Source: Diphasiastrum complanatum (lineage: Eukaryota; Streptophyta; Lycopodiopsida; Lycopodiales; Lycopodiaceae). From it: 64,000 bases of DNA. Below are positions 12,240 through 23,689 of the stretch, piece after piece. The notes below the pieces were generated by a model that did no database searches, was not told where the DNA came from, and saw only the letters and a program-made list of their open reading frames with translations. Where the stretch lies: positions 22,501,436 to 22,565,435 of the forward strand of contig CM055093.1 in the NCBI GenBank assembly GCA_029204225.1, in the 5' to 3' direction. A program made the position numbers and the translations under genes. Position 1 is the stretch's first letter; each line of letters opens with the position of its first letter.

Positions 12240-13480
12240 TTAAAGGGCAAGTGTTGTAAAGCTACCTTTACAAGCTTTCCTTCCGGCGCCACTGGCGCCA
12301 ACATTGTCCTCGGCGCCAGCAGCGCCCCTGCTACTCCCGGCGCCACTGTGACCAGAATCCAGGTGGCGCCAAGTTCCTATGGCTGAAAATCTTTGATCGG
12401 TTCTAGCGAAATCCAGAGAGCTCAGATCGATGTGCAATCACCTCACACGATCTAGGCATGATTAAAGGAAGCCTGGGGATCAATAAATTCTAGAGAGAGA
12501 AAATGACTTTCTAGAGAGAGAAAACATGCTTTACCAGCCTGGGTAGAGTACTTGGTATGAGGGGAGGTGGCGAATCCCACCAATACTATAGGGGAGTGCG
12601 GGTTGCGACTCAGGGCGAGCTCCAACCAAGTCTCGGCCTCCCTTGCTAGAATGTTGTCCTGGCACTCACCTTGGCATGCCAGCGCCCCGGAGACTAGGGT
12701 CGGTCACACACTTGAAATGTAACCTTCTCAGATTTATCAATAAAGTGGGATTTTTCTCAAACTGACTCTAATTACCTTCTGGGTTTCAGTGTTCAGTAAA
12801 AGCGCAAGTTGTAAGGCCGCTTCAAACTTTTTAATTTGGCACATAGTTGAGGGTCGTATCCCGGGACACCAGTGGTATGTCGTTGGGACCATTTGGTCCA
12901 TGAACTAGTTGTCTCCATATCTGTCGCGGCTTGTGGTTCTGAGTGTTCCTTGCATGAACGTGAATGGGTTAAGCTCTTGGGGAACGGGCTCTAACATGTC
13001 GGCTGAGTTGGATGGCTTGCTTGGTGGAAGTTATCTGTTTATGGTTGTCCAGTCTGGCATGGCGCCAGGTTGGCTTCCAGTGCTCGTGACGAAGCTTTCA
13101 GTTGGTTAAGTCTGATGTGAGTTAGACCGCTTGCTTGGAATGGATGTTACACGTTTGTAACAAAGCTTCGAGCTGGTTAAGTTTTATGTATGTCGAGCGG
13201 CTGGCGCGGAGGGAAGTCACCCACATCGGAACCCCCGATCTAGCATGGCGCCAGGTTGGATCTCAATGTTGGTTTTGGAACTTCAAGTTGGTTAAGTCTG
13301 ATCGTTGTTGGCGAGTTGGCTGCTTTATGTCAAGTGGGTTTGGATGGCAAGAGTTGAAGGCTGGGAAGCTAAGTCGTGGTTCCCGGCTCCCTTTGGGATG
13401 CCTGCGCTATAGAAAGAACAAGATTCTACATGTCGTTTGTTTCCCAAATACTAATGAATATCAAAATACAATTTCGATTC
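12240..13480. repeat. GC-richer repetitive region with GGCGCC palindromes and degenerate tandem blocks
   Basis: At 12283-12370 GGCGCC occurs five times in about 90 bp, plus one near-match, and it recurs at about 13067 and 13243 inside CATGGCGCCAGGTTGG. Between 12950 and 13340 a degenerate unit recurs, with a core like AAGCTTC.AG.TGGTTAAGTCTGATG and a following GCTTGCTTGG block. Base composition differs from the flanks. It resembles non-coding retroelement sequence, but no LTR ends, primer-binding site or pol were found. Confidence 0.5.
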
Positions 13481-13624
13481 TTTCAAGTAACTAGTCTATA
13501 CAGATATATTCAGAAGAAGAACAACAAGCTACAACTCAGAAAAAGCCGACACAGCATCGAATTTTGTCGCCAAAAACACCTCCCATAAGATCCACAAGAA
13601 TTTGAACTCGACCTTTCAGATTCA

Positions 13625-13822
13625 TTGATGAGTATGCTCATCACCTTTCACGATGGCAGCATCAACATAAGGAAGGCTCGACTAGTGGTAAGGGGATTTT
13701 CACATATTCCCAACTGTGACTATTTCGAAACATTCAGTCCAATAGTCAAGCACTCCTCAATTAGACAACCGCTATCATTTGGTATTGTCGCCAACCTTGA
13801 GGTACATCAATTAGTTTCTTAA
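13625..13822 (+). pseudogene. copia reverse transcriptase fragment
   Basis: The frame encodes KARLVVRGFSHIPNCDYFET followed by FSPIVKHSSIR and a short tail ending LEVHQL. This matches the N-terminal part of copia RT (KARLVAKG....DY.ETF.PV.K...IR). It ends before the first catalytic Asp block. An isolated fragment with no LTR nearby. Confidence 0.8.
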
Positions 13823-14028
13823 ATGCTCCTAATTTTCCACTTTGCCTTGCCTTTGTCTTTGAAAAACAATGATTTGTCATCATTCTCATTCATAGAGGGT
13901 CTCTCCATCCTTTCTTTGACTTGTGCTTTTTTACTCTCCTCGGCCATCAAGACACCTTGGAGACCATCTAGGCTTTGGCAACCTTCTCATGATAGCATAA
14001 TATTGGACAAGGTTAGAAAACTCATTCT

Positions 14029-14289
14029 TTAGCCATTCACGACTACTTGTACAAGCTCATTCTCTTTTATAGGTTCTCCTACATAAGCAAACTCATTCAA
14101 GTCCTTAACTCCCAACACATATTGATGTCCACTCCCATTCTTGCTTTGAAAGTATTGAAGCACTTGGTTCTTTAATGAAAGTAATGTGGACGTATTCTTG
14201 GACTCATATATTGTTTGGAGAGTTTCCCAAGCCTTGTGGGCCATGGCACATGCTCCAACTTCTTTAAGCAATTCATTTGCAACATCCAT
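14029..14289 (-). pseudogene. copia gag (UBN2-type) fragment
   Basis: The minus frame contains AMAHKAWETLQTIYESKN, then LKNQVLQYFQ and a segment ending VGEPIKENELVQVVVNG. The AWxTLxxxY, LKxxLxxxxx and GEPxxxxxLVxxxLxG pattern is that of the UBN2/Gag domain of plant copia elements. It stops at 14029. Another gag fragment on the same strand lies at 17340-17666 but does not overlap it in domain order, so the two are probably separate insertions. Confidence 0.78.
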
Positions 14290-14434
14290 TTTAATACAAT
14301 GAAGAGCAATTTACATATCTTCTTTAATTTGTTGCTTCTTGTGGATGGATGGGTTCATCTTCCTAACCATTCACAATGTCCATAAAGTCTTGGATAACAA
14401 GAATGGACTCTATCCTCAACTTTCAAGTTGAATA

Positions 14435-14526
14435 ATTGGATGAATTAAACCTATCACTTGACTCCAACAAGTATGCACTCATTGGATGAATTAAACCTAT
14501 CACTTGACTCCAACAAGTATGCACTC
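14435..14526. repeat. Perfect 46-bp tandem duplication
   Basis: The 46-bp unit beginning ATTGGATGAATTAAACC at 14435 is repeated without change from 14481 to 14526. The identity of the copies implies a recent duplication (or an assembly artefact). Confidence 0.95.
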
Positions 14527-14529
14527 ATT

Positions 14530-17339
14530 GATGCCATTTTCAAGGAGAAAAACTTTATTCAAAAGTACAAGATACAACAATAAGATAATCAAACCTATTA
14601 TCCCACTAACTTAGGGAATTGGGAAGAGTCTAATAAGCTTTTCAACAAGATCCACAATGATCTTGAACTTGATCAATTTACAAAATAATTTTAGCTCAAA
14701 GCACTCTAGATTTTAATGAAAAAATGTCGCCTCCTTGATCAAAACTTCACAAAAAATGTGAATTCGATTATACTAATCCAAAACAACTTTAAAGCACATT
14801 AATGCCTCTCAATTGAAGCATTTCTAGATTTGGCATTTACTCATAATAATCTACATAAGCAAACACTAACATTACAACAATTGCTATTGAATGAAAATAG
14901 GAAAGCAACCAATAGGAAACTAAGTGATAATAAACCATTGAATAGCAAACACAGAGCATGGCTCCTCTGTTTTACACAAACATTGATCTCCCAAAGTGAT
15001 CAATGATAGAAACCAAGTGATAGCAAACCAAATTGACAACAAATCGATTGAAACCAAGTGATATCAAACAATTTAGTAGCAAACAAATATCACAACATCA
15101 TTGTTTCACCACAAACATCGATGGCCTCTCAAAGTGATCAGCAATGCCATAATGCAATGATCAACACTTGCAATTGAGCTACACTTGCAATCTAACCACG
15201 ATCGCCAATCAACTCGCAACCAAACCACAACTACAATCTGCAACCAAAGTTACAACATGAGCAAGCTACCACAGCCAATGATCAAGTAGGATCAAGCATG
15301 AGTGCAAAACAACAATTTGACATGATGAAGTACGAGCTCACATGAATGATCAAGCACAAGAGACACAACCCTCTCCCCCCCCCCCCCCCAAAAAAAAAAA
15401 AAAAAAAAAAAAAAACGTTGTTATTCCCCTTGACATGACCTATCTTGATGCATTGCTAACGAGCCACAACAATGATGACGATGCCACATTTAGAGTACCC
15501 AATTTCTATGGCAAACATGCCGAATAGTGCTTTAGAAAGTTGTTTATGTCTATCATTCAATACTCTCTCTTTTCTTGATCTCGCAAGTATAGAAAAGAAC
15601 TCTCTAAGCACACTACTTTGGCAACTTCCTAGAAGTTAGAATCTTGACTACTCTTGAAGACGATCTGTCATTCCTTTAGTCGATTCCATGGCCGTTCAAC
15701 ATGATTAAGCTACGAATTTCAAAGTCTTACTCACATCCCACACTCTCTTTCCGATTCTGATTATCAACATGAATAGTGAGTCCATTTTTCCATCTCTTTG
15801 ACATGAATAGTGGGTCCCTTCCTTTATGGTTGAAACGTTCAATTGCGTTTAAAATATTCAGTGCCCTTTTCAGGTCCGCATCTTCTATCCTTTTCAGATA
15901 TACGCAAATATAAACATTAAAAAAAAAATCCAACTTTTCAGAGTCGCACGTTCAAAGGCATAGAAGAGCAGCGGCGGCAGGCTGGCTTCTTCGAAAGCCA
16001 CGTACTAGATTCTTAAGTCGTGGCCTGGGGCATAAGAAACTCTGGAAAGAGCTGCAAATGGATGGCCTTCAGCACATCATAAAAGACTGGAATTCATGCG
16101 ATCGGCGAGCTGATTTGTTAGGAGCACGAGTGCTTTGGAATGATTTTTCAGTTTCAGGTCCACAACCAGAAAGGAGCCTCACTTTGTTTTTGCCTTCTTT
16201 CTCCTTTGAAAATATCCTAAGCTCCTGAATCCTTAGGCAAAGGCCTCCTTTTTGTGCTTTTTTTTTTTATGTCCTTATTCCTCACCATGATTTGGTGGTG
16301 GAGGCTGGCCCCACCCTCATCCAACACTATAGAAAACAACATTAAAGAGGATATCTCATCATATTACTTAATGATGACTCTTACAACCCCACCACCAGGC
16401 CTTCTCCTCCCCCATTCACCGCAATGCCTCTGCTGCAAAGGCCCCACTCCATCCAAGGAAGAATATATCTTCTTTCTCCCTTAGCCTCTCCGACCCTCAT
16501 CCATCATCATTGGTTTGCTACTCATTTGCTATTGTGGAGGTTTGTTGGTGCATGCCTATTTTGGAGGTGGAGGAGCTTATGTGTCAAAAGATTTTTAGAC
16601 ATTCTCCTTGCCTTTGTCTTATTGGTTTTATAGAAGTCTAGTTTCAAAGTCCTTGTTTGTTGGTTGGATAGAGCCAAATTTGTCCAACAATTACTAATGC
16701 AATTGCTAGTCGTTGTGAAACATAGTGTGTTTTAACAATACATATTTTTTCTTCAAGCAAAGAAAGAGCTTTACCTTATTTGTATATATGATTTCCAAGT
16801 TCTTGACCTCCTTAGGTTCCTTGTGAGAAAGGGCCCCTCTTCATGTTCAAATTTCCAACACAAGAAGCAGTAGCCTCCAAATACTACATGCAAGTAAAAT
16901 AGGAAGTTAGATCCACATTTACCAAGAAGAGATCATTAAGATCCCTAGGTTGGACGTTTTAATATATTGTTCACCTCCGTTGAGAAGATCAACCTCATGA
17001 GGAAAAGATCTTTATAGATACCTAGATAATTGAAAGGGAACCAAAGAAGAAAAAGAACAAAATAAGAAGAGAAGAAGATGAACATCTCTCCAAATCTAGG
17101 CTCCATTCCATGTTTAGATCACTCACTAAGGTTTGTTACACCCTTAGTAGCATAGGTTCTTACTCCCATAACTAGTTTTACTCTCTTCCCATTGGATCGA
17201 AAGTTGTACCTACACACGACACTCACTTGGTTGTAGATCCAAAGGCCTCGTTCTAGGCCTCTAAAACTACACCTTAGAGAGGCATAGAAATATGCACAAG
17301 TTCTACATCCCTGATCGGCTCTCTAATAGCCATAAGCTA
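14530..17339. other. No gene seen; poly(C)/poly(A) tract inside
   Basis: Non-coding debris. At about 15375-15415 some 15 C residues are followed directly by about 26 A residues. A series of short AACCAAGTGATAGCAAACAA-like phrases recurs at 14930-15100. No coding region was recognised. Confidence 0.45.
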
Positions 17340-17666
17340 GTTTCATAGCCCCTTGATACGTGTCAAGAAAGACCATGCACTTTCATTGTCTTCCAACCGA
17401 ATGGTGTTCATCTTCATCTTCAAAAAAATCATGTGTGATGGATTCACAATTTGATACTAAGTTCTTAGTGTTTCCCAAGCACCTCTTGTTGCAGTAACAT
17501 CTCTAATGTGCGAGATTATGAGATATTTCATTGACAAGTTTATTAGGGATATTGCCTTTTGTGCCCTCTTGTCATAGGCTCTTATATCCACTGGCATAGT
17601 GGTTGGCCAATTACAATATTCGAGAGTTCCCTCTCCATTAGAATACTTTTCATCTTGAACTTCCAT
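17340..17666 (-). pseudogene. copia gag fragment
   Basis: The minus frame reads YDKRAQKAISLINLSMKYL, then VTATRGAWETLRT, a stop, and in the same frame MIFLKMKMNTIRLEDNESAW followed by FLTRIKGL. This is the plant copia Gag domain order (LS...L..I....TA.EAWE.L.......L...L..L.M.E..S...) interrupted by one in-frame TAG. No LTR was identified beside it. Confidence 0.72.
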
Positions 17667-20600
17667 ATACTATAATTGGAAATGCCAACATTCAAGTTCA
17701 CCATCATGAAACGGCCTAAAAACTCAACTGTAGGCTAAAAATAGTATTCTAAGTACAATGAAAATGCTAGAAACCCACAATAATGACCAGTCAATTTTTC
17801 TTACTAGGACGCCTAGTTGCTTAGGTAGCAAATTCTCAACCAAGTTTTCTTCGGAATGTGAAATGCTCTTCATCACACAGTGCCAACTTTGGCCTCCTTG
17901 AAAGGGGCAAATCACTTTGGAAGTATATTGATCACTTTCTCCACAATAATAACTATTTTTTAATACCATACTCGCAAGTACAGCCTGGGTGCATTTTGTT
18001 TGGAAGTCATCACCTTTCATTTGGTAAAAAAGGCCCAATAACAAGGAAATAAAGTTCTTTTTTTAGATTTTAAACCATCTATTCATACTGAAGAGAATTT
18101 GCCTTTCAAATGAGGTTAACCTTCAAGGCCCCATTCAAATTGATGGACTTTAATGGAATCTTTTCATTCTTAACCTTTCACCCCTTCAAGATCCTATTAG
18201 ATCAAATCTGGCCATTAATTTTGATTTGATGACTCTCGTTCAACCTTCTACCACCATTGATCTTTAGAATTTGAATCCAACAAGCCACATGATTTTGGGC
18301 ATCGAACTTCAGCCCTATATCCATGAATCACTTAGAAACAGAATGTTTGCTACTCGATTGGCCACTACGCGCAAGGATGTCTCTCAAAAGTATGCATTGG
18401 GCTTTAAAACTCTTTCTCATCGACCTACCCACACATGCTCAGTAGGCCACAAGTATCTATGGCCATCTAGGATCAAGCTCATCCTCCTGTTACACACCCC
18501 TATGTTCCTTACAACATAGGAATGTGTTCCCTATAAAGAATATTTTGTGATTGTTTTCCAAAAAGCCCTAGCTTGGGGTTTCTCACATTTCTTGAGCAAA
18601 AACCAACCGTCTCTGTGATTTTTCTTGCAAGTTTTCAACTCATTGAGGTCACCCTCCTATTGGCTACCAAATGGAGTCTACAACATGCCAAAAGGTACTA
18701 TTTTTGCTACAAAGTTTTTTTATTTTCTTCCAAAACCCTGCCTTTTCATAAGAAGCCTGGTTCTATAGTATTTCTCATAGAATTTGCTCAAACTCACTAA
18801 TAAGCAAAGACCTTCCCTTTGAAGAATTCGGGTACACAATCTTTGGATCGATGTAGACAATTAACCACACAGATTAATCACAAAAAGAAAAGATGCTCTC
18901 CAACAAATTCCCACACCCAAATGTAATGATTACCATAATAAAGAAAAGTACATTATGTATAAGGACTGGAGCTCAATAAAGTTTAGCCCAATTGTCTAGA
19001 AGCTTTAGAGAGAGAAAAAAAATACGGTTCAAGATTGCACTCTCTTAACTATTATGCCACTTTCATTTTGGCCATATTGGATTACTTTGTCATAGGTCTT
19101 CTTCCATTATAATTTATGTGAGACTCTGGTTTTCAATAATTCTTTTGCACCCCTTTCCCCCAATTCTCTTCAAGATATTAATATCAAATAATTTGTTATC
19201 CCCCTACGAACTATCATTAGAATCCTTGACTTTTTGTTGATAATTTGATGTCAACCAAGAAAAAAGTGTACTAGTTTATCAATTTCTTCAATAGAAAACA
19301 AGCAGTCTCAAAACCCTCTACCCTTAATATAGCCACTATCATTTTAGTTATCAAAAACATTTTCTCAACCTACCCAATTATTTCTTATCCACTCCAGTTT
19401 TTCCCAAGTCCTTTATTACCACAATCACACACAAATCAGACATTATTCGGAACAACAGCTATAGCCTTCCCTCTTGGAACCTTTGCTCCTTGTCAGTCAA
19501 AATGGACAATGTACTCCATGACATCAATTCAAAACACTTCCTCCTCCTTTTTTGGAAATTTGCCAACTTCACTATCTTAGATCAACCTTGGAAATTCTCT
19601 ATATTCCATACATGTTGTCTTTGGCTTCCATCCTTGTTTTGGTATCCTAGTACTATTTTCCCACCCAATCATATATAAAGCTTGAAGTTTAGGGCTTGCA
19701 TCACACTCAAAAGTTTTGTTATGTACTTGTGAAGCTTGGCTGTAGGTGCATGTGGAGCCACTAAAATCTCTACTCAAAAGAACAAAAATCTTAGTTTCAA
19801 AATCAGAATAGAGTGGATCACAAAGTTCCAAGTGTCATTAAGAAAAAAATTTCAATGAATCAAAGAAAAAAATAATCAATGTTTTTGTGTTCTATCATTA
19901 TGGAATGCCATTATTGGCTATAGTTGCTAACAACTACACTAACAATAATATTCAATGCAGTAGGATAATGACTTTTATATGTGATGTAAAGCATACTTAC
20001 ACATGCTCATGAATTATATACTACTTTCATGGGGGGTTTAAGTCCTACATGATTATTATATAGGTGTTGTATGTTTTTTCATGTGCTAAAGTTTGGTGTT
20101 GTTCCATGAAAGTATTATCCAAAAAAGAAAGAGGGGCCTTTTTGCCATAAGATGATAAAGACATGAACGTGCTCTAGAATTTGTAACATGTTTGTTGTCA
20201 TCAATAAGATTAACCACATTATGGAAGAATCAACTCCTATTATTTTAAAGGAGGTGGAAGCAGCTTTAGAGAATCAAGACTCAATAAAAAACTAGAAATA
20301 AGGCATGATACGCCTAATTGTAAATACATGTGACATAGCAGTGGTGTGTTTTGTCACATATATCAATCAAACACATTTTATATATTTGAGTTAAAAATCT
20401 TTGTCTACAGTGGTCCATAAATCTTGAATATAGTAAGACTTGTCGTTCTTTTAGTTATTTTCTTATCAATCGTAAGATTTACATGCTACTAGTAATAAAC
20501 ATTCCAATGGTGGATTATCTTTGTATTATAAGAGAAATATAGTTGTAGGATAAAATATCTACAAAAAGCATGCATCCTAGATTCAAAACTATATTATAGA

Positions 20601-21320
20601 AACTATAGTCTGATTCTTTAATGCTAACTCTTGAGCTATAGGTACCAATTCTATCATAAATTGCATTTTCTTATTTAGTTATCTACATTCTATTCCATGA
20701 AATTTGAGCCAGATTCTTTTAATCTTTCTTGCATGCTAAATAGAGGACTACCTAATTATTGTAGTGCAACTTTAAACATGGTAATTTAACCTCAACTATG
20801 CCAATTTGTAGCCATGCCAATATAATATAATGTTAAAGAAATATTCAATATATGTACATATATTACATATTAATGACATGTAAGTACACATAATATGAAT
20901 ATCACATTCCTAACACATTTACCCTTTGTGTCACACATGTAATTTATGGTTGTGACCTCTCTAACAAGTTGTATGGCATGTAGACGTTTCCCATGTTTTT
21001 AATACATAGTTGGATGTGACTTACAAAGGATGCATATCTAACAAAGAATATCGTACTTTTTATGGAGAAAATTCAAGAAGATGCCTCAATATTGCAACTA
21101 GAGAGAAAAAATCATCATGCAGATTCTTTAGCAAGTTCTTAAGGTTTACATTAATAAATGATTAGTGGACATCCAATATCTCAAGTATGTGTCAATTCTT
21201 GGATGCAATTATCGTATGACATAAATGTTGAGTGGAAGACATTAACTAAGCTTAATATATTTGTGTTTTCAACTCATTGCAATTCATGAAAGTATTTGCA
21301 GTTGTTTGTTTCCATTATCT
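17667..21320. other. No gene seen
   Basis: AT-rich non-coding sequence, with no recognisable protein domain, RNA gene or LTR end. A region at 20820-20900 is very AT-rich. At 21325-21360 GGCTCAGTTGGTCGGGCTGG resembles a pol III A-box, but no B-box follows at the right distance. Confidence 0.4.
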
Positions 21321-21523
21321 CACACCCAATGGGATTGGCTCAGTTGGTCGGGCTGGCATTTGTGTCCCAATTTTGTGCCTCTCATTAGAACCAAGAGGCA
21401 TTATTATGGTCTTGTATAGAAGGAGCCCTTGACATCGTTGCATTGAGTATAAGCTTCATGAACAATCGATATAATAAACTTCTATTCAATGATTCAATAG
21501 GCACAAGCATTTGCCATTTATTT

Positions 21524-21600
21524 GTCTCTCTCTCTCTCTCTCTCTCTTGGCGCGCGCGTGCGCGCTTGTGCACGACTGTGTGAGTGTGTGATACAAGTTG
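21524..21600. repeat. (CT)n joined to alternating GC/GT tract
   Basis: A short CT run (about 21524-21548) is followed by GGCGCGCGCGTGCGCGC and then GTGTGAGTGTGTG. The alternating purine-pyrimidine GC block has Z-DNA potential. Confidence 0.8.
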
Positions 21601-22382
21601 GAAAGTGGCCCCTAAAAACCATAAATTTTTTCTCCTAAAATGCCCTCACAATCACTCAATGAAAGGTAGTCCTTTGTGGGGCAAATAGTGTGTTATGTGT
21701 TGTCAATATACACATTTGTTCAAAGTCAATAGTCTTTACAACACACCTTGTATTGCTAATCAAATTGGTATGTTCATGCAAACCTATCTTAAAGGTTTGC
21801 AGTTTCCTCGATTTCAAGTGAGTTAACATTGTTGGAATCTATTGGTCTAAGGTGAACGTAACCACAAGATAGAAACCGAATGCAACAAAGCCAAAGAGTA
21901 AAGCCTACAATGCGTCAAGCAACAAAAAAAATCCTTCCAAGAACCTAGAAATAAACTAGAGCCTATTCTTGCATGTGAATGATATGCCCAAGTAGGCTAT
22001 TACCAAAATCTCATGAATAGATAAGGCCATTGGCAAGTTTCTATAAGTTTGGTTCAAGGAAAAGTCGAGTTAAAAAATGACCACCAGTGCTAGGAAAACG
22101 GCACAGACTAAGACACCAAAACAAGCTCACAAAGCTGAATTATAGAACAACAAAACATCAAGAATTAACAGAAAAGGTAAGAAGCCAAATAAAAGTATTA
22201 AACTAAGAAAAGATGTCATCTCATAATTAGATAGCAAATAATTTACTCGCAAAATGCCAAGGCCCTAACTTAAGCAAGGTGCTCATAATATTTACAGAAG
22301 GGAGTGTTCAAAAAGTTTTAAAAGTTATTATATGTTAAGTATTAATAATCTAGAGAAGTTGCTAAAAAAGAAAAAAAAAATA

Positions 22383-22538
22383 GATCGATCGATCGATCAA
22401 TCGATCTCTCTCTCTCTCTCTCCATCTCCAACACCTCACATTATGACTATTTCTTAATTAAAAAAAAGAGTAACCCTAAAAAACCCTAATTTGATGCTCG
22501 CGCTTCAACGGCTCTCTCTCTCTCTCTCTCTCTCTCCA
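22383..22538. repeat. (GATC)n and (CT)n microsatellites
   Basis: GATCGATCGATCGATC at about 22383-22398 is followed by CT runs at 22405-22422 and 22511-22538; further CT runs lie at 22738-22752 and 23700-23722. CT-rich tracts upstream of a coding relic could be an old 5' leader, but nothing proves it. Confidence 0.85.
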
Positions 22539-22919
22539 CGCATATATATCTTCTCTCTAGGAAACTAAGCTTTTAGATCTTTCTCTGTACGAAATTTCAG
22601 CCTCTTTTTTAGAAAGTTCCAGAAAACTGCCCGTCGCCTTTCAGCTACACCCTTCAACTGATTGTCATTGACGTTTTAAGGCACACGTGGCCCAATGAAA
22701 ATGCAATATTAGTATTTTCTCCACAACACCATACATTCTCTCTCTCTCTCTCTTTATTAACAACTATTGCATAGTGAAGATCTTCGCTGCAATGAGGCTT
22801 CTTCAGTCGCCTCAGACAGTCCTTGTACACTACAATTGAGGAAGCTCGGACTTTACTCCTCCGACAACTATGTTTCCTCTAAGAATTCAGATGACAATAC
22901 AAACTCTGGTACGATGCTA

Positions 22920-23634
22920 GTTTGATTACTCAGAACATCAGTTCTGGAGTAATGTCAGAAGGAACTGATATTCCAAATTACACAGAGCAAAATACAATTG
23001 AGGGTTGAGCACCTGTTCCTGCAGTACGATCCAAAAAAAATGTGCGCTCTTAAGGGAGCTAAACCTATTAATGCCCTAATCACCTTGAATACTCAGAACA
23101 TTAGTTCTGGAAAAATGATAGAAGGGCCTGCTATTCCCGATTCTATAGATCGTAATTCAACTGTGGGCTTCGAGCAGCTCTCTTTGTAGTATGTCATCAA
23201 AAACAATTGTGCTCTTCATGGAGATGAATCGGAAATTGTACTTCATAATACTGCAGTCCACACTGTAGGCATGGGCTGCGAACAACAAGCTTTACAGGAA
23301 GACAGAAAAAACGACTGTACCCTCAATGGAAATGAAACAATGAGTTATCGCAGATCAATTATGTCCTGTATTTACGGATAATAGAAAGAGGGATTCTATT
23401 ATGCCAAATAGCTCAGATATGAATCTGATTGTTACAATGAGGTGCCTACAAAACGTACGGAATGATGCTCAGACAGCAAGCTTCGAAGAACCTGAGGAAT
23501 TAGAACTAGATACCAGAGGAGCAGATTCACAACCTGTAGCTGCAGAAAAGGTACAACAGAAGGGTCAAATATTTGAAAAATCTAGAGAACTACAAAGAAC
23601 ATGTTGCTCAGACCTCCTTGACGAGGCGTGCTAA
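22920..23634 (+). pseudogene. Unrecognised coding relic with about 53-residue internal repeats
   Basis: I do not recognise this protein. Frames in this segment repeat one theme. TQNISSGVMSEG.DIP... (from about 22930) and TQNISSGKMIEGPAIP... (from about 23090) are about 160 nt apart. LQYDPKKMCALKGA (about 23017), a YVIKNNCALHGDE copy (about 23190) and LQEDRKNDCTLNGNE (about 23295) form a second repeated block. Several stops and frame changes interrupt it, and the last open part (23401-23634) is Glu-rich. Protein-level repetition preserved through DNA divergence indicates former coding sequence. It could be ORF1-like sequence of the LINE downstream or a captured host gene fragment. Confidence 0.5.
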
Positions 23635-23689
23635 CATCTGTACTATTTCTAAATGCAGGTTTGCCTTCAATGTTTTCAATATTTACATT

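Noticed and set aside
15375-15415. Poly(C)/poly(A) tract as a possible processed retrocopy tail
   Set aside because: No coding or transcript-like sequence precedes it and no target duplication is visible; treated as low complexity.
21325-21360. tRNA- or SINE-like A-box (GGCTCAGTTGGTCGGG)
   Set aside because: No B-box or tRNA fold follows, so it is at most a truncated SINE.
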